Source of the DNA: Rhodocyclaceae bacterium
GTDB taxonomy: Bacteria; Pseudomonadota; Gammaproteobacteria; Burkholderiales; Rhodocyclaceae
Assembly (NCBI GenBank): GCA_016791115.1
Contig: JAEUNL010000062.1
Coordinates: forward strand, 1-64,000
Length of the DNA: 64,000 bases
Reading direction: 5' to 3'
This document shows, piece by piece, positions 25,760 through 34,622 of the stretch. The notes beneath the pieces are model-generated. The model did no database searches. It saw nothing but the letters and a program-made list of their open reading frames with translations, and had not been told where the DNA came from. The translations under genes and the position numbers were made by a program. The number at the start of each line of letters is the position of its first letter. The first letter of the stretch is position 1.

Positions 25760-26311
25760 TCACAAACCGTCGGGTTCCAGCAACTGATAGTACACCTGCC
25801 CTGCACGCCCGTTGCGGATCACGCGGCGCGAGTCTAGCCGTTCGACGGGGAACTCGGCTTCGACATAGATCAAGGCTTTGGCATCCAGCACCGTATCGAG
25901 CAGCGGTTCGACGCGCGCCAGCCAGTCCTGCCGGTACGGCGGATCGAGGAACAGCAGGTCGTAGTGCCGCGCATGCGAACTTGCGGCATCACGCAGGAAC
26001 TGCAGCGCATCGGCGCGCCGCAGTTGGACGTTGCGCGCATCGAGTTTCGCCGCATTCGCCTTGAGTTGGGCCAGCGCCTTCGGATCGCGCTCGACCAGCG
26101 TCACCTGCGCCGCGCCGCGCGACGCGGCCTCGAAGCCGAGGGCGCCGGTACCGGCAAAGAGGTCCAGGCAACGCATGCCGGCGAGGTCCTGGCCGAGCCA
26201 GTTGAACAGCGTTTCGCGCACCCGGTCCGGCGTCGGCCGCAGGCCGGGCACATCGGCCACGTCGAGCAGACGGCTGCGCCAGGTGCCGCCGACGATGCGC
26301 ACGCGGCTCAA
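25760..26311 (-). CDS. rsmD: 16S rRNA (guanine966-N2)-methyltransferase RsmD
   Basis: This 183-residue SAM methyltransferase has an N-terminal RIVGGTWRSR and RPTPDRVRETLFNWL, both RsmD signatures. SAM motif LDLFAGTGALGFEA follows, with the catalytic DPPY in FLDPPYRQ. It modifies G966 of 16S rRNA during 30S assembly. It lies upstream of coaD with 36 bases between them. Confidence 0.95.
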   Translation of the reverse strand: MSRVRIVGGTWRSRLLDVADVPGLRPTPDRVRETLFNWLGQDLAGMRCLDLFAGTGALGFEAASRGAAQVTLVERDPKALAQLKANAAKLDARNVQLRRADALQFLRDAASSHARHYDLLFLDPPYRQDWLARVEPLLDTVLDAKALIYVEAEFPVERLDSRRVIRNGRAGQVYYQLLEPDGL

Positions 26312-26321
26312 CTCTCACCCT

Positions 26322-26432
26322 CCTGCGAGGCGCATGGATGCTTGCTCTTCAGGCATGCAGCCCCAAACGGCGCATGAACAGGACAAATGCAGCACGGCAT
26401 GCCTCAGATCAAACATCCATGCGCCTTCCGGG
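26322..26432. repeat. Dispersed inverted-repeat element, copy B
   Basis: This 111-bp element between an M16 gene and rsmD has arms CCTGCGAGGCGCATGGATG (26322-26340) and CATCCATGCGCCTTCCGGG (26414-26432), complementary at 16 of 19 positions. An inner GCGCATGAACAGG stretch is shared almost exactly with copy C. Confidence 0.7.
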
Positions 26433-26449
26433 CCGACGACCGGCGCCGG

Positions 26450-27742
26450 TCAGGCACCGCCGCCGACAACCACGGTCACCATGCCGTCCGGCCTGACGCG
26501 CCGCGCGAACGCGTCGCGCACCTGTTGCGCGGTCACCTTCTCGATCTGCTTCGGGTATTGGTCGAGGTAATCGAGCGGCAACCGGTAGAAGCCGATCACC
26601 GCGACCTGGTCGAGGATCTTGCGGTTGCTGTCGAGCCGAAGCACGAAGCCATCGGTGATGTTCTGCTTGGCGCCCTTGAGCTCGTCCTCGGTCGGTCCCT
26701 GCTTCAGGAAGGTTTCCAGCGTCTCGCGCACCACCTTGAGCGCGTCGTCCGCCTGCTCGTTCTTGGTCTGCAGGCCGATCTGGAACGGCCCTTCGACCTG
26801 CTGCGGCTGGAAGTAGCTATACACGCTGTAGGCGTAACCACGCTTTTCGCGCACCTCCTTCATCAGGCGCGAGACGAAGCCGCCGCCACCGAGCACGTAA
26901 TTGCCGACCACCAGCGGATAGAAATCCGCGTCACCCCGCTTGAGCACCGGCAGGCCGATCTGGATGTGGCTCTGCTGCGACGGATGGCTGACGCGGATCA
27001 CTTCCGCTTTCGGCGCCTCGGGCGCGGCGATCTTCGCCGCGTTGTCCGACTTCGGCAGCGCCTCGGTCAGTTGCTGCGCGATGCGCTCGGCATCTGCACG
27101 CGACAGGTCGCCGACGATGGACACCACCGCACGCGACGCGGTGAAGAAGCTGCGATGAAAGCTTGCCACGTCCTCGCGTGTGATGCGGCCAACCGATTCG
27201 ACCGTCGCCGTCATGCCATAGGGATGCGACGGATAGAGCCCTTTCGAGAACTTCTTGGCCGCGATCGATGCCGGCTGTGTCTCCGACTCCTTGATCGCCG
27301 CGATGGTGCGGCCCTTTTCGCGCTCGAACACGGCTTGCGGGAAGGTCGGCTGCGCGAGCAGCAGGCGCAGCAGGTCGAGCGAGGCATCGCGTTCCTTCGC
27401 GCTTGACAGGGTGCGCAACGAGACGCCGGAACGATCGAGGTCGGTGTGGCCGCCGAGCTGGGCACCCGTATCGACCTGCTTCTCGGCGATCGCGTCCTCG
27501 TCAAGACTGCCGGCACCGGCGTCGAACAGGCCGCGCGTGAACCCGGCGAGACCCGCCTTGTCGGCCGGGTCGTAAGCCGAGCCGGCCGCGAAATCGATCG
27601 ACAGGTCGACGATCGGCAAGTCGTGGCTTTCGACGAAGTAGACGCGTGCGCCGGAAGGCGCAGTCCAGGTCTGGATGTTCACGCCGGCGTGGGCGAAACC
27701 GGCCGCGGCGAACGCGAGCAAGAGAATCAGAAAGCGCTTCAT
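26450..27742 (-). CDS. M16-family peptidase subunit lacking the zinc motif
   Basis: This 430-residue protein has a Sec signal (MKRFLILLLAFAAAGFAHA) and the pitrilysin two-domain fold. At the usual HxxEH site it reads LAGFTRGLFDAG, so the zinc ligands are missing. The C-terminal domain keeps the Arg/Tyr region (KRGYAYSVYSYFQP). This is the pattern of the non-catalytic partner of a heterodimeric M16B protease; the active subunit is the gene just upstream (27753-29123). Periplasmic peptide degradation is the likely role. Confidence 0.88.
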   Translation of the reverse strand: MKRFLILLLAFAAAGFAHAGVNIQTWTAPSGARVYFVESHDLPIVDLSIDFAAGSAYDPADKAGLAGFTRGLFDAGAGSLDEDAIAEKQVDTGAQLGGHTDLDRSGVSLRTLSSAKERDASLDLLRLLLAQPTFPQAVFEREKGRTIAAIKESETQPASIAAKKFSKGLYPSHPYGMTATVESVGRITREDVASFHRSFFTASRAVVSIVGDLSRADAERIAQQLTEALPKSDNAAKIAAPEAPKAEVIRVSHPSQQSHIQIGLPVLKRGDADFYPLVVGNYVLGGGGFVSRLMKEVREKRGYAYSVYSYFQPQQVEGPFQIGLQTKNEQADDALKVVRETLETFLKQGPTEDELKGAKQNITDGFVLRLDSNRKILDQVAVIGFYRLPLDYLDQYPKQIEKVTAQQVRDAFARRVRPDGMVTVVVGGGA

Positions 27743-27752
27743 GTCGGGGTGC

Positions 27753-29123
27753 TCAGTTGGTGTGGCGCATGCCGGGGACGGCGCTGCGCGGCTTCTTGTC
27801 GGCGACCGGCTGCGGGTCGAGCGTGGCAACGGTGAGCGAGTCGTCCTTTAGGTATTTCTTCGCGACCTCCTGCACCTCGGCCGGGGTCACGCTGCGCAAT
27901 TGCTCGATCGTGCGGTCGATCGAGCGCCACCCCAGGCCCACCACCTCGCTCTGCCCGATTTCCATCGCCTGCGCGAACAGCGAATCGCGCTTATAGGTCT
28001 GCGAGGCCACGAGCTGCGTCTTGACGCGCTCGAGCTCCTGCTGCGAAACCCCCTCGTTCTGGATGCGCGCGATCTCGGCCCGCAACGCCTGTTCCAGATC
28101 CGCCATGCTCTTGCCGGGCGCAGGCGTGCCGTCGAGCAGGAAGGTGGCCTCGCCGCGCACCGTGCCGTCATAGCCGGCGCCGGCCTGCTGCGCCACCTGC
28201 GAGCCTCGCACCAGATTCTTCGAGAACCGCGCCGCCGCGTGGCCGTCGAGCACACCGGCGAGTATCTCGAGCGCGTACGGCTCCCGGTCCTTTTCGACGT
28301 CGTCGAGCTTGGGCGCCTTCCACGCCATCACCATATAGGGCAGTTCGGCCGGCGCCTTGACGGTCACGCGCTTGATGCCGGTCTGCTCCGGCTCGAGCTG
28401 CGGCTTGCGCACCGGCAGGGGCTCGTGCTTCCTGTTCTTGCCGTAGGTCTCGGCGGCAAGCTTGAACACGTCCTGGTGCGACACGTCGCCCACGACCACC
28501 AGCGTCGCATTGTTCGGCGCGTACCAGCGGTGGTACCAGTCGCGCGCATCCGCAGCCGTCATGTTCTCCAGGTCGTTCATCCAGCCGACGATCGGGCGGC
28601 GGTAGGGATGCGCCTGGAACGAGGTCGACATCAGCGATTCATAGACCAGGGCCTGCGGCTTGTCGTCGGTGCGCAGCCGGCGCTCTTCCATGACGACCTT
28701 GATCTCCTTGGAGAATTCCTCGTCGGAGACGATCAGGTTCTCCATCCGGTCGGCCTCGAGCTTCATCATCTCGGGCAGGGCGCGCTGGGGCACCTGCTGG
28801 AAATAGGCCGTGTAGTCGTGACTGGTGAAGGCATTGTCGCGCCCGCCGGCACGCGCCACGCGCTGGTTGAACTCGCCCGGCTTCAGGTTCTTCGTGCCCT
28901 TGAACATCATGTGCTCGAGCACGTGCGCCACACCCGAGGTGCCATCCACCTCGTCGATCGCACCGACTTTGTACCAGACCATATGCACCACGGATGGCGC
29001 GCGGCGATCTTCCTTGACGATCACGCGCATGCCGTTGGGCAGCATCGTCTCGAACGGATTGGCGTGCGCGGGCAGCGCGAACGCGGTCGCGAGGGCCAGG
29101 CCCGCCATCAGCTTTGGTTTCAT
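27753..29123 (-). CDS. M16-family zinc metalloprotease, catalytic subunit
   Basis: This 456-residue protein has a Sec signal (residues 1-21) and an inverted zinc motif HVLEH in SGVAHVLEHMMFKGT, plus the distal Glu in EEIKVVMEERR-type sequence. YRRPIVGWMNDLENM and the C-terminal half-domain are typical of M16B. It pairs with the motif-less subunit ten bases downstream. The partners probably form a clamp that degrades short peptides in the periplasm. It is divergent from ftsY. Confidence 0.9.
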   Translation of the reverse strand: MKPKLMAGLALATAFALPAHANPFETMLPNGMRVIVKEDRRAPSVVHMVWYKVGAIDEVDGTSGVAHVLEHMMFKGTKNLKPGEFNQRVARAGGRDNAFTSHDYTAYFQQVPQRALPEMMKLEADRMENLIVSDEEFSKEIKVVMEERRLRTDDKPQALVYESLMSTSFQAHPYRRPIVGWMNDLENMTAADARDWYHRWYAPNNATLVVVGDVSHQDVFKLAAETYGKNRKHEPLPVRKPQLEPEQTGIKRVTVKAPAELPYMVMAWKAPKLDDVEKDREPYALEILAGVLDGHAAARFSKNLVRGSQVAQQAGAGYDGTVRGEATFLLDGTPAPGKSMADLEQALRAEIARIQNEGVSQQELERVKTQLVASQTYKRDSLFAQAMEIGQSEVVGLGWRSIDRTIEQLRSVTPAEVQEVAKKYLKDDSLTVATLDPQPVADKKPRSAVPGMRHTN

Positions 29124-29191
29124 GGTGCTCCGTGAAAATGAACGTCGGTTCTCGTCTTGGGCGAAATTCTCGAACGGGAAACCCCGTCTGG

Positions 29192-29197
29192 TAAAAT
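29192..29197 (+). promoter_or_regulatory. Candidate -10 box for ftsY
   Basis: TAAAAT lies 92 bases before the ftsY GTG, in a locally AT-rich patch of an otherwise GC-rich gap. No strong -35 is seen at 17 bases; TTCTCG lies 19 bases upstream. Confidence 0.35.
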
Positions 29198-29288
29198 TCG
29201 CCCCCGTGGATGTCCGGCGGCGGGCATCTTAAGCCGGAATCATGGTTCCGTGTCGCATCCTCCCCCCTCCGAAGCATTCTGACCACCC

Positions 29289-30341
29289 GTGAGCATTTTT
29301 GGTTTCCTGAAGAAATCCGGCGGCAAGGACAACGAGGCACCGGCAGCCGAAACCGGCACGCCGGCCGAGGCGCCCGTCGACGCACCCGCGCCTTCCGCAC
29401 CGGAAGAAAAGCGCAGTTCGTGGAAGGACCGACTCAAGGCCGGTCTCGCGCGCACCCGCGCCGCATTGAATACGCCGGTCGGCGACCTGTTCCGCCGCAC
29501 GAAAATCGACGAGGCCCTGTTCGAGGAACTCGAATCGACGCTTCTGATGGCCGATTGCGGCGTCGACGCCACGCAGTTCCTGATCGCCGAGTTGCGTGCG
29601 CGCGTCAAGCGCGACAAGCTCGAAACCGGCGAGCAGTTGCGCCGCGCCCTGGCCGAAGTCCTCACCACGCTGCTCGCGCCGCTCGAAAAGCCGCTCGATT
29701 TGGACAGCGCGAAGCCCTTCATCATCATGATCGCGGGCGTCAATGGCTCGGGCAAGACCACCTCGATCGGCAAGCTGGCGCACCACTTCCAGAAACAGGG
29801 CAAGAGCGTGCTGCTGGCGGCCGGCGACACCTTCCGTGCCGCGGCACGCGAACAGCTCGTCGAATGGGGCCGGCGCAACGACGTCACGGTGATTGCGCAG
29901 GACGGCGGCGACCCGGCTGCGGTGATCTTCGACGCCATCCAGGCCGCCAAGGCACGCGACATCGACGTGGTGCTGGCCGACACCGCGGGCCGGTTGCCGA
30001 CGCAGCTGCACCTGATGGACGAAATTGCCAAGGTGCGCCGGGTGATCGCCAAGGCCGAACCGAGCGGCCCGCACGAGGTGGTGCTGGTGCTCGACGCCAA
30101 CATCGGCCAGAACGCGCTGGCCCAGGTCAAGGCCTTCGACGCCGCGGCAGGCGTATCCGGACTCATCGTCACCAAGCTCGATGGCACCGCCAAGGGCGGC
30201 GTGCTCGCCGCCATCGCAAGGCAGCAGCCCAAGGCACTGCGCTACATCGGCGTCGGCGAAGGCATCGACGACCTGCAGCCGTTCAAGGCCGCCGAGTTCG
30301 TTGCCGCGCTGCTCGACCTCGACGACAACGCCGTATCTTGA
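29289..30341 (+). CDS. ftsY: Signal recognition particle receptor FtsY
   Basis: This 350-residue protein starts with GTG. A short acidic Pro/Ala-rich A-domain (residues 10-45) precedes the NG domain with G1 GVNGSGKTTSIGKLA, DTFRAAAREQL, DTAGRLPTQ, TKLDGTAKGG and a C-terminal GEGIDDLQPF. It is the GTPase receptor that docks SRP-ribosome complexes at the membrane. It is followed closely by ftsEX, a common arrangement. Confidence 0.97.
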   Translation: MSIFGFLKKSGGKDNEAPAAETGTPAEAPVDAPAPSAPEEKRSSWKDRLKAGLARTRAALNTPVGDLFRRTKIDEALFEELESTLLMADCGVDATQFLIAELRARVKRDKLETGEQLRRALAEVLTTLLAPLEKPLDLDSAKPFIIMIAGVNGSGKTTSIGKLAHHFQKQGKSVLLAAGDTFRAAAREQLVEWGRRNDVTVIAQDGGDPAAVIFDAIQAAKARDIDVVLADTAGRLPTQLHLMDEIAKVRRVIAKAEPSGPHEVVLVLDANIGQNALAQVKAFDAAAGVSGLIVTKLDGTAKGGVLAAIARQQPKALRYIGVGEGIDDLQPFKAAEFVAALLDLDDNAVS

Positions 30342-30390
30342 CCGTCAACGCATTCGACGGCGCGCAGCCCGGCGCGCCCATGACCTCCGC

Positions 30391-31044
30391 ATGATCCGTT
30401 TCGAGCAGGTCGCCAAGCGCTATCCCGGCGGTCACGACGCCCTCGCCGGCGTGTCGCTGACCATCGCACGGGGCGAATTCGCCATCCTCGTCGGCCATTC
30501 CGGCGCCGGCAAGAGCACCTTGATCCGCATGGTGCCGGTGCTGGAGCGGCCGAGCGCCGGCCGCGTGACCGTAAACGACGTCGATGTCGGCACGCTCAAG
30601 CGCGCCGCCATTCCCTACTTCCGCCGCACGCTCGGGCTGGTGTTGCAGGAGCAGTCCCTGCTCGTCGACCGCAACGCCTTCGACAACGTCATGCTGCCGC
30701 TGGCGATCGCCGGCCATCCGGCCCGGGATGCGGCAAAGCGTGTCCATGCGGCGCTAGAGCGCGTCGGCCTTGCCGGGCGCGGCAAGGAAATGCCGCCCGG
30801 CCTTTCGGGCGGCGAACAGCAGCGCCTCTGCATCGCGCGCGCCATCGTGAACAAGCCCTCGATCCTGATCGCCGACGAGCCGACGGCGTTTCTCGACCTC
30901 GACTATGCACGCGACATCGCCGAGCTGTTCCGTTCGTTCAACGAGGTCGGCGTCACGGTAATCATCGCCACCCACGACACCGGCGTGTTCGCGGCCTACC
31001 AGCCGCGGCGTATCGAACTGGCCGGCGGAAAGCTCGTGCAATGA
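30391..31044 (+). CDS. ftsE: Cell-division ATPase FtsE
   Basis: This 217-residue ABC ATPase has Walker A GHSGAGKST, signature LSGGEQQR and Walker B ILIADEPTAFLD, with FtsE-type MIRFEQVAKRYPGG at the start. It partners FtsX in activating cell-wall hydrolases at the septum. The ATPase signature and partner are canonical; D-loop residue Phe in TAFLD differs from the usual Gly-Asn. It overlaps ftsX by four bases (ATGA). Confidence 0.95.
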   Translation: MIRFEQVAKRYPGGHDALAGVSLTIARGEFAILVGHSGAGKSTLIRMVPVLERPSAGRVTVNDVDVGTLKRAAIPYFRRTLGLVLQEQSLLVDRNAFDNVMLPLAIAGHPARDAAKRVHAALERVGLAGRGKEMPPGLSGGEQQRLCIARAIVNKPSILIADEPTAFLDLDYARDIAELFRSFNEVGVTVIIATHDTGVFAAYQPRRIELAGGKLVQ

Positions 31045-31937
31045 GCTGGATCGCGCAGCAGGGCCAGGCGATTTCACGTGCGGTACGCCGCCTGGCCGGT
31101 TCGCCGGTAAGCACGCTGCTGTCCGCGCTGGTGATCGGCATCGCACTCGCGCTGCCGGCGGGCGGGCAGGTGCTGCTGGGCAGCTTCCTCGGACTCGCAC
31201 GCGATGTGTCGGGCACGCCGCAGATCAGCCTGTTCATGACGCTCGACGCCACGCGCGCCGAGGCCGGCGAGATCGAGGCGCGCCTCAAGGCGCATGCCGA
31301 CATCGCCAAGTTGATCTTCGTCTCGCGCGAATCGGCGGCCGCGCGGCTGCGCGGTTCCGAAGGCCTCGCCGAGGTACTCGATTCGCTGCCGCGCAATCCC
31401 TTCCCAGACGCCTTCATCGCCACGCCGAAAGGCGACGATCCGCAGTTGTTCGAACGCCTGCAGGCTGAATTCCAGAAGCTGCCCAAGGTCGAGCACGTGC
31501 AGCTCGACTCGGCCTGGGTCAAGCGCCTCGCCGCGCTGGCCAACATCGGCCGCACCGCGATCGGGCTGCTCGCCGCCTTGCTCGGCACGGCGCTGGTCGT
31601 CGTCACCTTCAACACCATCCGCCTGCAGATCCTGATGCAGAAGGACGAGATCGGCGTATCCCGCCTGCTCGGTGCGACCGACCGCTACATCCGGCGCCCC
31701 TTCTACTGGTTCGGCGCCTTGCAGGGCGCGCTCGGCGGCCTGCTCGCCTGGGGTATCGTCGCCGCCAGCGTGGCGCTGCTGCGTCAGCCCGCGCTCGAAC
31801 TGGCCGGCGCCTACGGGCTGGACTTCGCGCTGCGCGGCCCGCAGCCCGACGAGGTTGCCATGCTCGTCGGCTTCGCCGCGTTGCTCGGTTGGCTCGGCGC
31901 CGCGCTCTCGGTCAGCCGCCACCTCGCGGAAAAGTAA
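31041..31937 (+). CDS. ftsX: Cell-division permease-like protein FtsX
   Basis: This 298-residue protein has one helix near the N-terminus and a periplasmic domain (about 60-165; ISLFMTLDATRAEAGEIEARL, KLIFVSRESAAARL). Three C-terminal helices carry the FtsX signature EIGVSRLLGATDRYIRRPF. It forms the FtsEX complex that couples ATP hydrolysis to periplasmic amidase activation. Confidence 0.95.
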   Translation: MSWIAQQGQAISRAVRRLAGSPVSTLLSALVIGIALALPAGGQVLLGSFLGLARDVSGTPQISLFMTLDATRAEAGEIEARLKAHADIAKLIFVSRESAAARLRGSEGLAEVLDSLPRNPFPDAFIATPKGDDPQLFERLQAEFQKLPKVEHVQLDSAWVKRLAALANIGRTAIGLLAALLGTALVVVTFNTIRLQILMQKDEIGVSRLLGATDRYIRRPFYWFGALQGALGGLLAWGIVAASVALLRQPALELAGAYGLDFALRGPQPDEVAMLVGFAALLGWLGAALSVSRHLAEK

Positions 31938-31953
31938 CGAATTGTTTCCCGCG

Positions 31954-31994
31954 TGTAGGACAAACTCCTACAGCGCGACATAGAATTCGTTCTA
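31954..31994. promoter_or_regulatory. Tandem palindromic operator upstream of the Calx-beta protein gene
   Basis: TGTAGGA-caaac-TCCTACA (31954-31972) is a perfect inverted repeat with 7-bp arms. Nine bases later TAGAA-ttcg-TTCTA (31981-31994) repeats the same half-site idea. Both halves share the theme TGTAGRA/TYCTACA. The pair lies 60-100 bases before the GTG at 32056 in an AT-richer patch, the layout expected for a dimeric activator or repressor such as a NarL/FixJ-type protein. The regulator is not identified. Confidence 0.55.
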
Positions 31995-32055
31995 CATAAA
32001 GTGGCCGGCCTGCTCCTGCCATGGTCCCCGAACAGAAATCCGCCCGGAGGTCACG

Positions 32056-33513
32056 GTGTTCTCCTTCTTTTCCTATTCCTCGTACTGGTCGAAATCCTCG
32101 TCGTACAACCGGAACCGGTACGACGAGTCCCGCGACGACGATCGCCATGATCGCGACGACGACCGCCGTTGCTGCGGCAGCTACGACTGGTACGGCTGCA
32201 AGCCGCCAGTGGAACCCAAGTTGGTTTCGGTCGGCGACAGCCGCGCAGTCGAAGGCCAAAAGGAAGTTTTTGCAGTCACGCTGTCCGGCAAGGTCGTGTC
32301 GAGCCTGACCGTGAGCCTCGCGCTGTCCGACGTCAGCGCGAAGGCGGGCCACGACTACCGCACCACCATGGAAGTGTCGTTCGACGGCGGTTGCACCTGG
32401 AAAAGCGTGGAATGCGGCTCGGTCAAGCTGGGTGTCGGCGTCGACGATTTCCTGGTCCGTGTCGGCACCATCGACGACACCAAGGTCGAGACGGAAGAGA
32501 CCTTCACGCTCAAGGCCTCGGCCAACGGCGGCACCGACTGCGGCACCGGCGTGATCGTGGACAACGACTGCCCTGCCGTTACGCCGAAGGTGCTGTCGGT
32601 CAGCAATGCAAGCGCCGAGGAAGGCGTCCACGCCGTTTTCACGGTGAGGCTGTCGGAAGCCGGAAGCGCCGCCACGGCGGTCGCGGTCGCGCTCGCCGCG
32701 GGCAGCGCGAGTGCGGGCGCCGACTATCCCGGCGGCTTGGAAGCCTCGTTCGACGGCGGTGCAAGCTGGGTCGCCGTGTCGGGCGGCAGCGTTTCGGTGC
32801 CGGCAGGCAAGGCGGAGTTCCTCGTGCGTGCCGCCACCACAGACGACCTGCTCCTTGAGTCGACCGAAACCTTCACCCTCCGAGCTGCCACCACTGACAG
32901 CAGTGCATCCGGTGCCGGCACCATTCTCGAAAACGACGTGGCACTGCCGGCCTACACGATTTCGAACGACACGCGCTTCGAGGGCGAGACGCTGCTGTTC
33001 GATCTTGCCTTCGCGAGCACACCGCTCACGGCCGGCGTGATCCGCCTCTCGCTCGCCGACGATACGGCGACAGCAGGCCAGGACTACGCGAACGGCATCG
33101 AGGTCTCGCGCGACGGCGGCGGCACCTGGACCACGGTCGAAGGCGGGCTGCTCGACGTGGCTGCCGGCGACAGCGCGTTGCAACTTCGCGTGCAGGCGCT
33201 CGACGACTTCGAGCTCGAGCCGCTGGAAGCGCTGACGATCAGTGCGCAACAACTGTCCACCGGGGTGGTGGTGACCGGCATCGGCGAAATCATCGACAAC
33301 GACACAGCCGTAGCGCGCATGCCGCCCGCCGGTTCGGCGAGCACGCTTCAGGCAGCGGACGTGCTGCAGGACGACAGAGCGCTGATTCCCGATGCCGGCG
33401 GCGCGTCGTCTCCGGCGCCGGCAGGCGCCGCCGAGGCCACGGCGGAACTCCTGCTGGGCGCCGATGAACTGGCGCGGCAGATCGCCGCCGCCAAGCCGGT
33501 CGAATACGCCTGA
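32056..33513 (+). CDS. Calx-beta repeat protein without obvious signal peptide
   Basis: This 485-residue protein has a GTG start behind GGAGG. Residues 1-48 are an odd Ser/Tyr then Asp/Arg-rich segment with a Cys pair (CCGSYDWYGC). Three Calx-beta domains follow at about 54-172, 178-294 and 299-416. Each has the pattern DYRTT/ADYPGG/DYANG-x-SFDGG and ends in an E/D-rich strand plus IxDND or LENDV, the calcium-binding hallmark. A Pro/Ala-rich tail of about 70 residues follows. Such repeats usually occur in surface adhesins, yet no Sec signal is visible. Export could be by an uncleaved or type I route (inference). A bidirectional terminator follows. Confidence 0.75.
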   Translation: MFSFFSYSSYWSKSSSYNRNRYDESRDDDRHDRDDDRRCCGSYDWYGCKPPVEPKLVSVGDSRAVEGQKEVFAVTLSGKVVSSLTVSLALSDVSAKAGHDYRTTMEVSFDGGCTWKSVECGSVKLGVGVDDFLVRVGTIDDTKVETEETFTLKASANGGTDCGTGVIVDNDCPAVTPKVLSVSNASAEEGVHAVFTVRLSEAGSAATAVAVALAAGSASAGADYPGGLEASFDGGASWVAVSGGSVSVPAGKAEFLVRAATTDDLLLESTETFTLRAATTDSSASGAGTILENDVALPAYTISNDTRFEGETLLFDLAFASTPLTAGVIRLSLADDTATAGQDYANGIEVSRDGGGTWTTVEGGLLDVAAGDSALQLRVQALDDFELEPLEALTISAQQLSTGVVVTGIGEIIDNDTAVARMPPAGSASTLQAADVLQDDRALIPDAGGASSPAPAGAAEATAELLLGADELARQIAAAKPVEYA

Positions 33514-33527
33514 CGGAACCGCAGGGC

Positions 33528-33568
33528 AAAAACGGGGGCGCATCCGCGAGGGTGCGCCCCTTTCTATT
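33528..33568. terminator. Bidirectional Rho-independent terminator
   Basis: GGGGCGCA and TGCGCCCC form an 8-bp stem (33535-33560). A T-rich run TTTCTATT follows on the plus strand, and an A5 run precedes the stem, giving T5 on the minus strand. It ends the Calx-beta gene and the convergent gene at 33571-34494. Confidence 0.85.
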
Positions 33569-33570
33569 GA

Positions 33571-34494
33571 TCAGCCCTGGCGCACCAGGTTGAGCAATTG
33601 CGCGGTATCGAGCGTGCGCGCCTTCGCCTGCATGTCGGGCAGGTAGCGGCTCTGCAGCCCCTTGGCTTCGCCGAGCATCGAACCAAACGCATCCTGCAGC
33701 ATCTGCGTCGACAGCGTGCGCCCACCGGCGTAGTAGCGCCGCGCGACATGCCCCAGCGCGTAGGTGCTGGCGAAGCTCATGCCGGAGCTGATGGCCTGCT
33801 TGCCGATGCCGCCGAGCAGCCCCCCGCCGACTTTGCCAAGCAGCCCGCCGAGCAGCTTGCGACCGGCCTGTTCGAGATATTGCGAGGTGAGGCCGACGCC
33901 CACCGTGGCGAGAAAATCCTTGATGTGCCCCCGGTCGAGTTCGAAACCGTATGACTTGCCGATGCGATACACCAGCTTCATCTGCAGCGGAATGATCGCC
34001 ATCGTCGCCAGCGATTCCGGCAGCAACTCCAGCGCACCATTGAGGATGGCGGCGTCGAGAATGGTCTTGTCGAGTTCCGCGCCGGTCATGGTGGACGCAT
34101 AGGCCGCCGGCGCAGCACCTGCGGCGGCGATCGATTCGGCCTGTTCGCTGTAGGCCTGCGCCCGGCCCGCGTCTAGGCCCAGCGTAGCGCGCAGTTCGCC
34201 GAGGAAGCTGCGCTCCGCATCCGATTGCGTGCCGTCCGCATCGCAGACGCAAACCGCCATCTCGTAGGCGAGCAGCTTCGCGTCGGCGGATTCGAGTCGG
34301 CGCACCGCATCCACAAGGCTGACGCGCTTGAGAAGCACGTCCTGATAGAGCGCCGCAACGTTCGAACCGCCATCGCCGGTCAGGGAATCGGCGATGCGCT
34401 TGATCTCCGCACGCTCGCGCTCGTCCTTGCCGCCATCGGCAAAGGCCGCCATCAGGCAAAGTGTCAAAACCGCTTGCTGTTCCGTGGCGTTCAT
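33571..34494 (-). CDS. TerB-like plus DUF697 (YcjF-type) protein
   Basis: This 307-residue protein has an N-terminal helical TerB-like domain (about 1-115; LTLCLMAAFADGGKDERERAEI, VCDADGTQSDAERSFL, both with Asp/Glu-rich loops). A region of about 130 residues with hydrophobic stretches follows (ATMAIIPLQMKLVYRIGKSYG, LGGLLGKVGGGLLGGIGKQAI). This resembles the DUF697 membrane-associated domain. Metal or stress response is suggested only by the TerB fold. It is monocistronic and convergent with the Calx-beta gene. Confidence 0.75.
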   Translation of the reverse strand: MNATEQQAVLTLCLMAAFADGGKDERERAEIKRIADSLTGDGGSNVAALYQDVLLKRVSLVDAVRRLESADAKLLAYEMAVCVCDADGTQSDAERSFLGELRATLGLDAGRAQAYSEQAESIAAAGAAPAAYASTMTGAELDKTILDAAILNGALELLPESLATMAIIPLQMKLVYRIGKSYGFELDRGHIKDFLATVGVGLTSQYLEQAGRKLLGGLLGKVGGGLLGGIGKQAISSGMSFASTYALGHVARRYYAGGRTLSTQMLQDAFGSMLGEAKGLQSRYLPDMQAKARTLDTAQLLNLVRQG

Positions 34495-34622
34495 GGCTTT
34501 CCCTTTGGTTGATCCGTGCGTTTGGCGCGCGTCGCGCTCACAAGTTCCCGTCCCGGCGCATCCGGCATGCTAATTTCGCAGTTCCAGCATTTCTCAGACC
34601 GGCCATGCAACACATTCACGCA

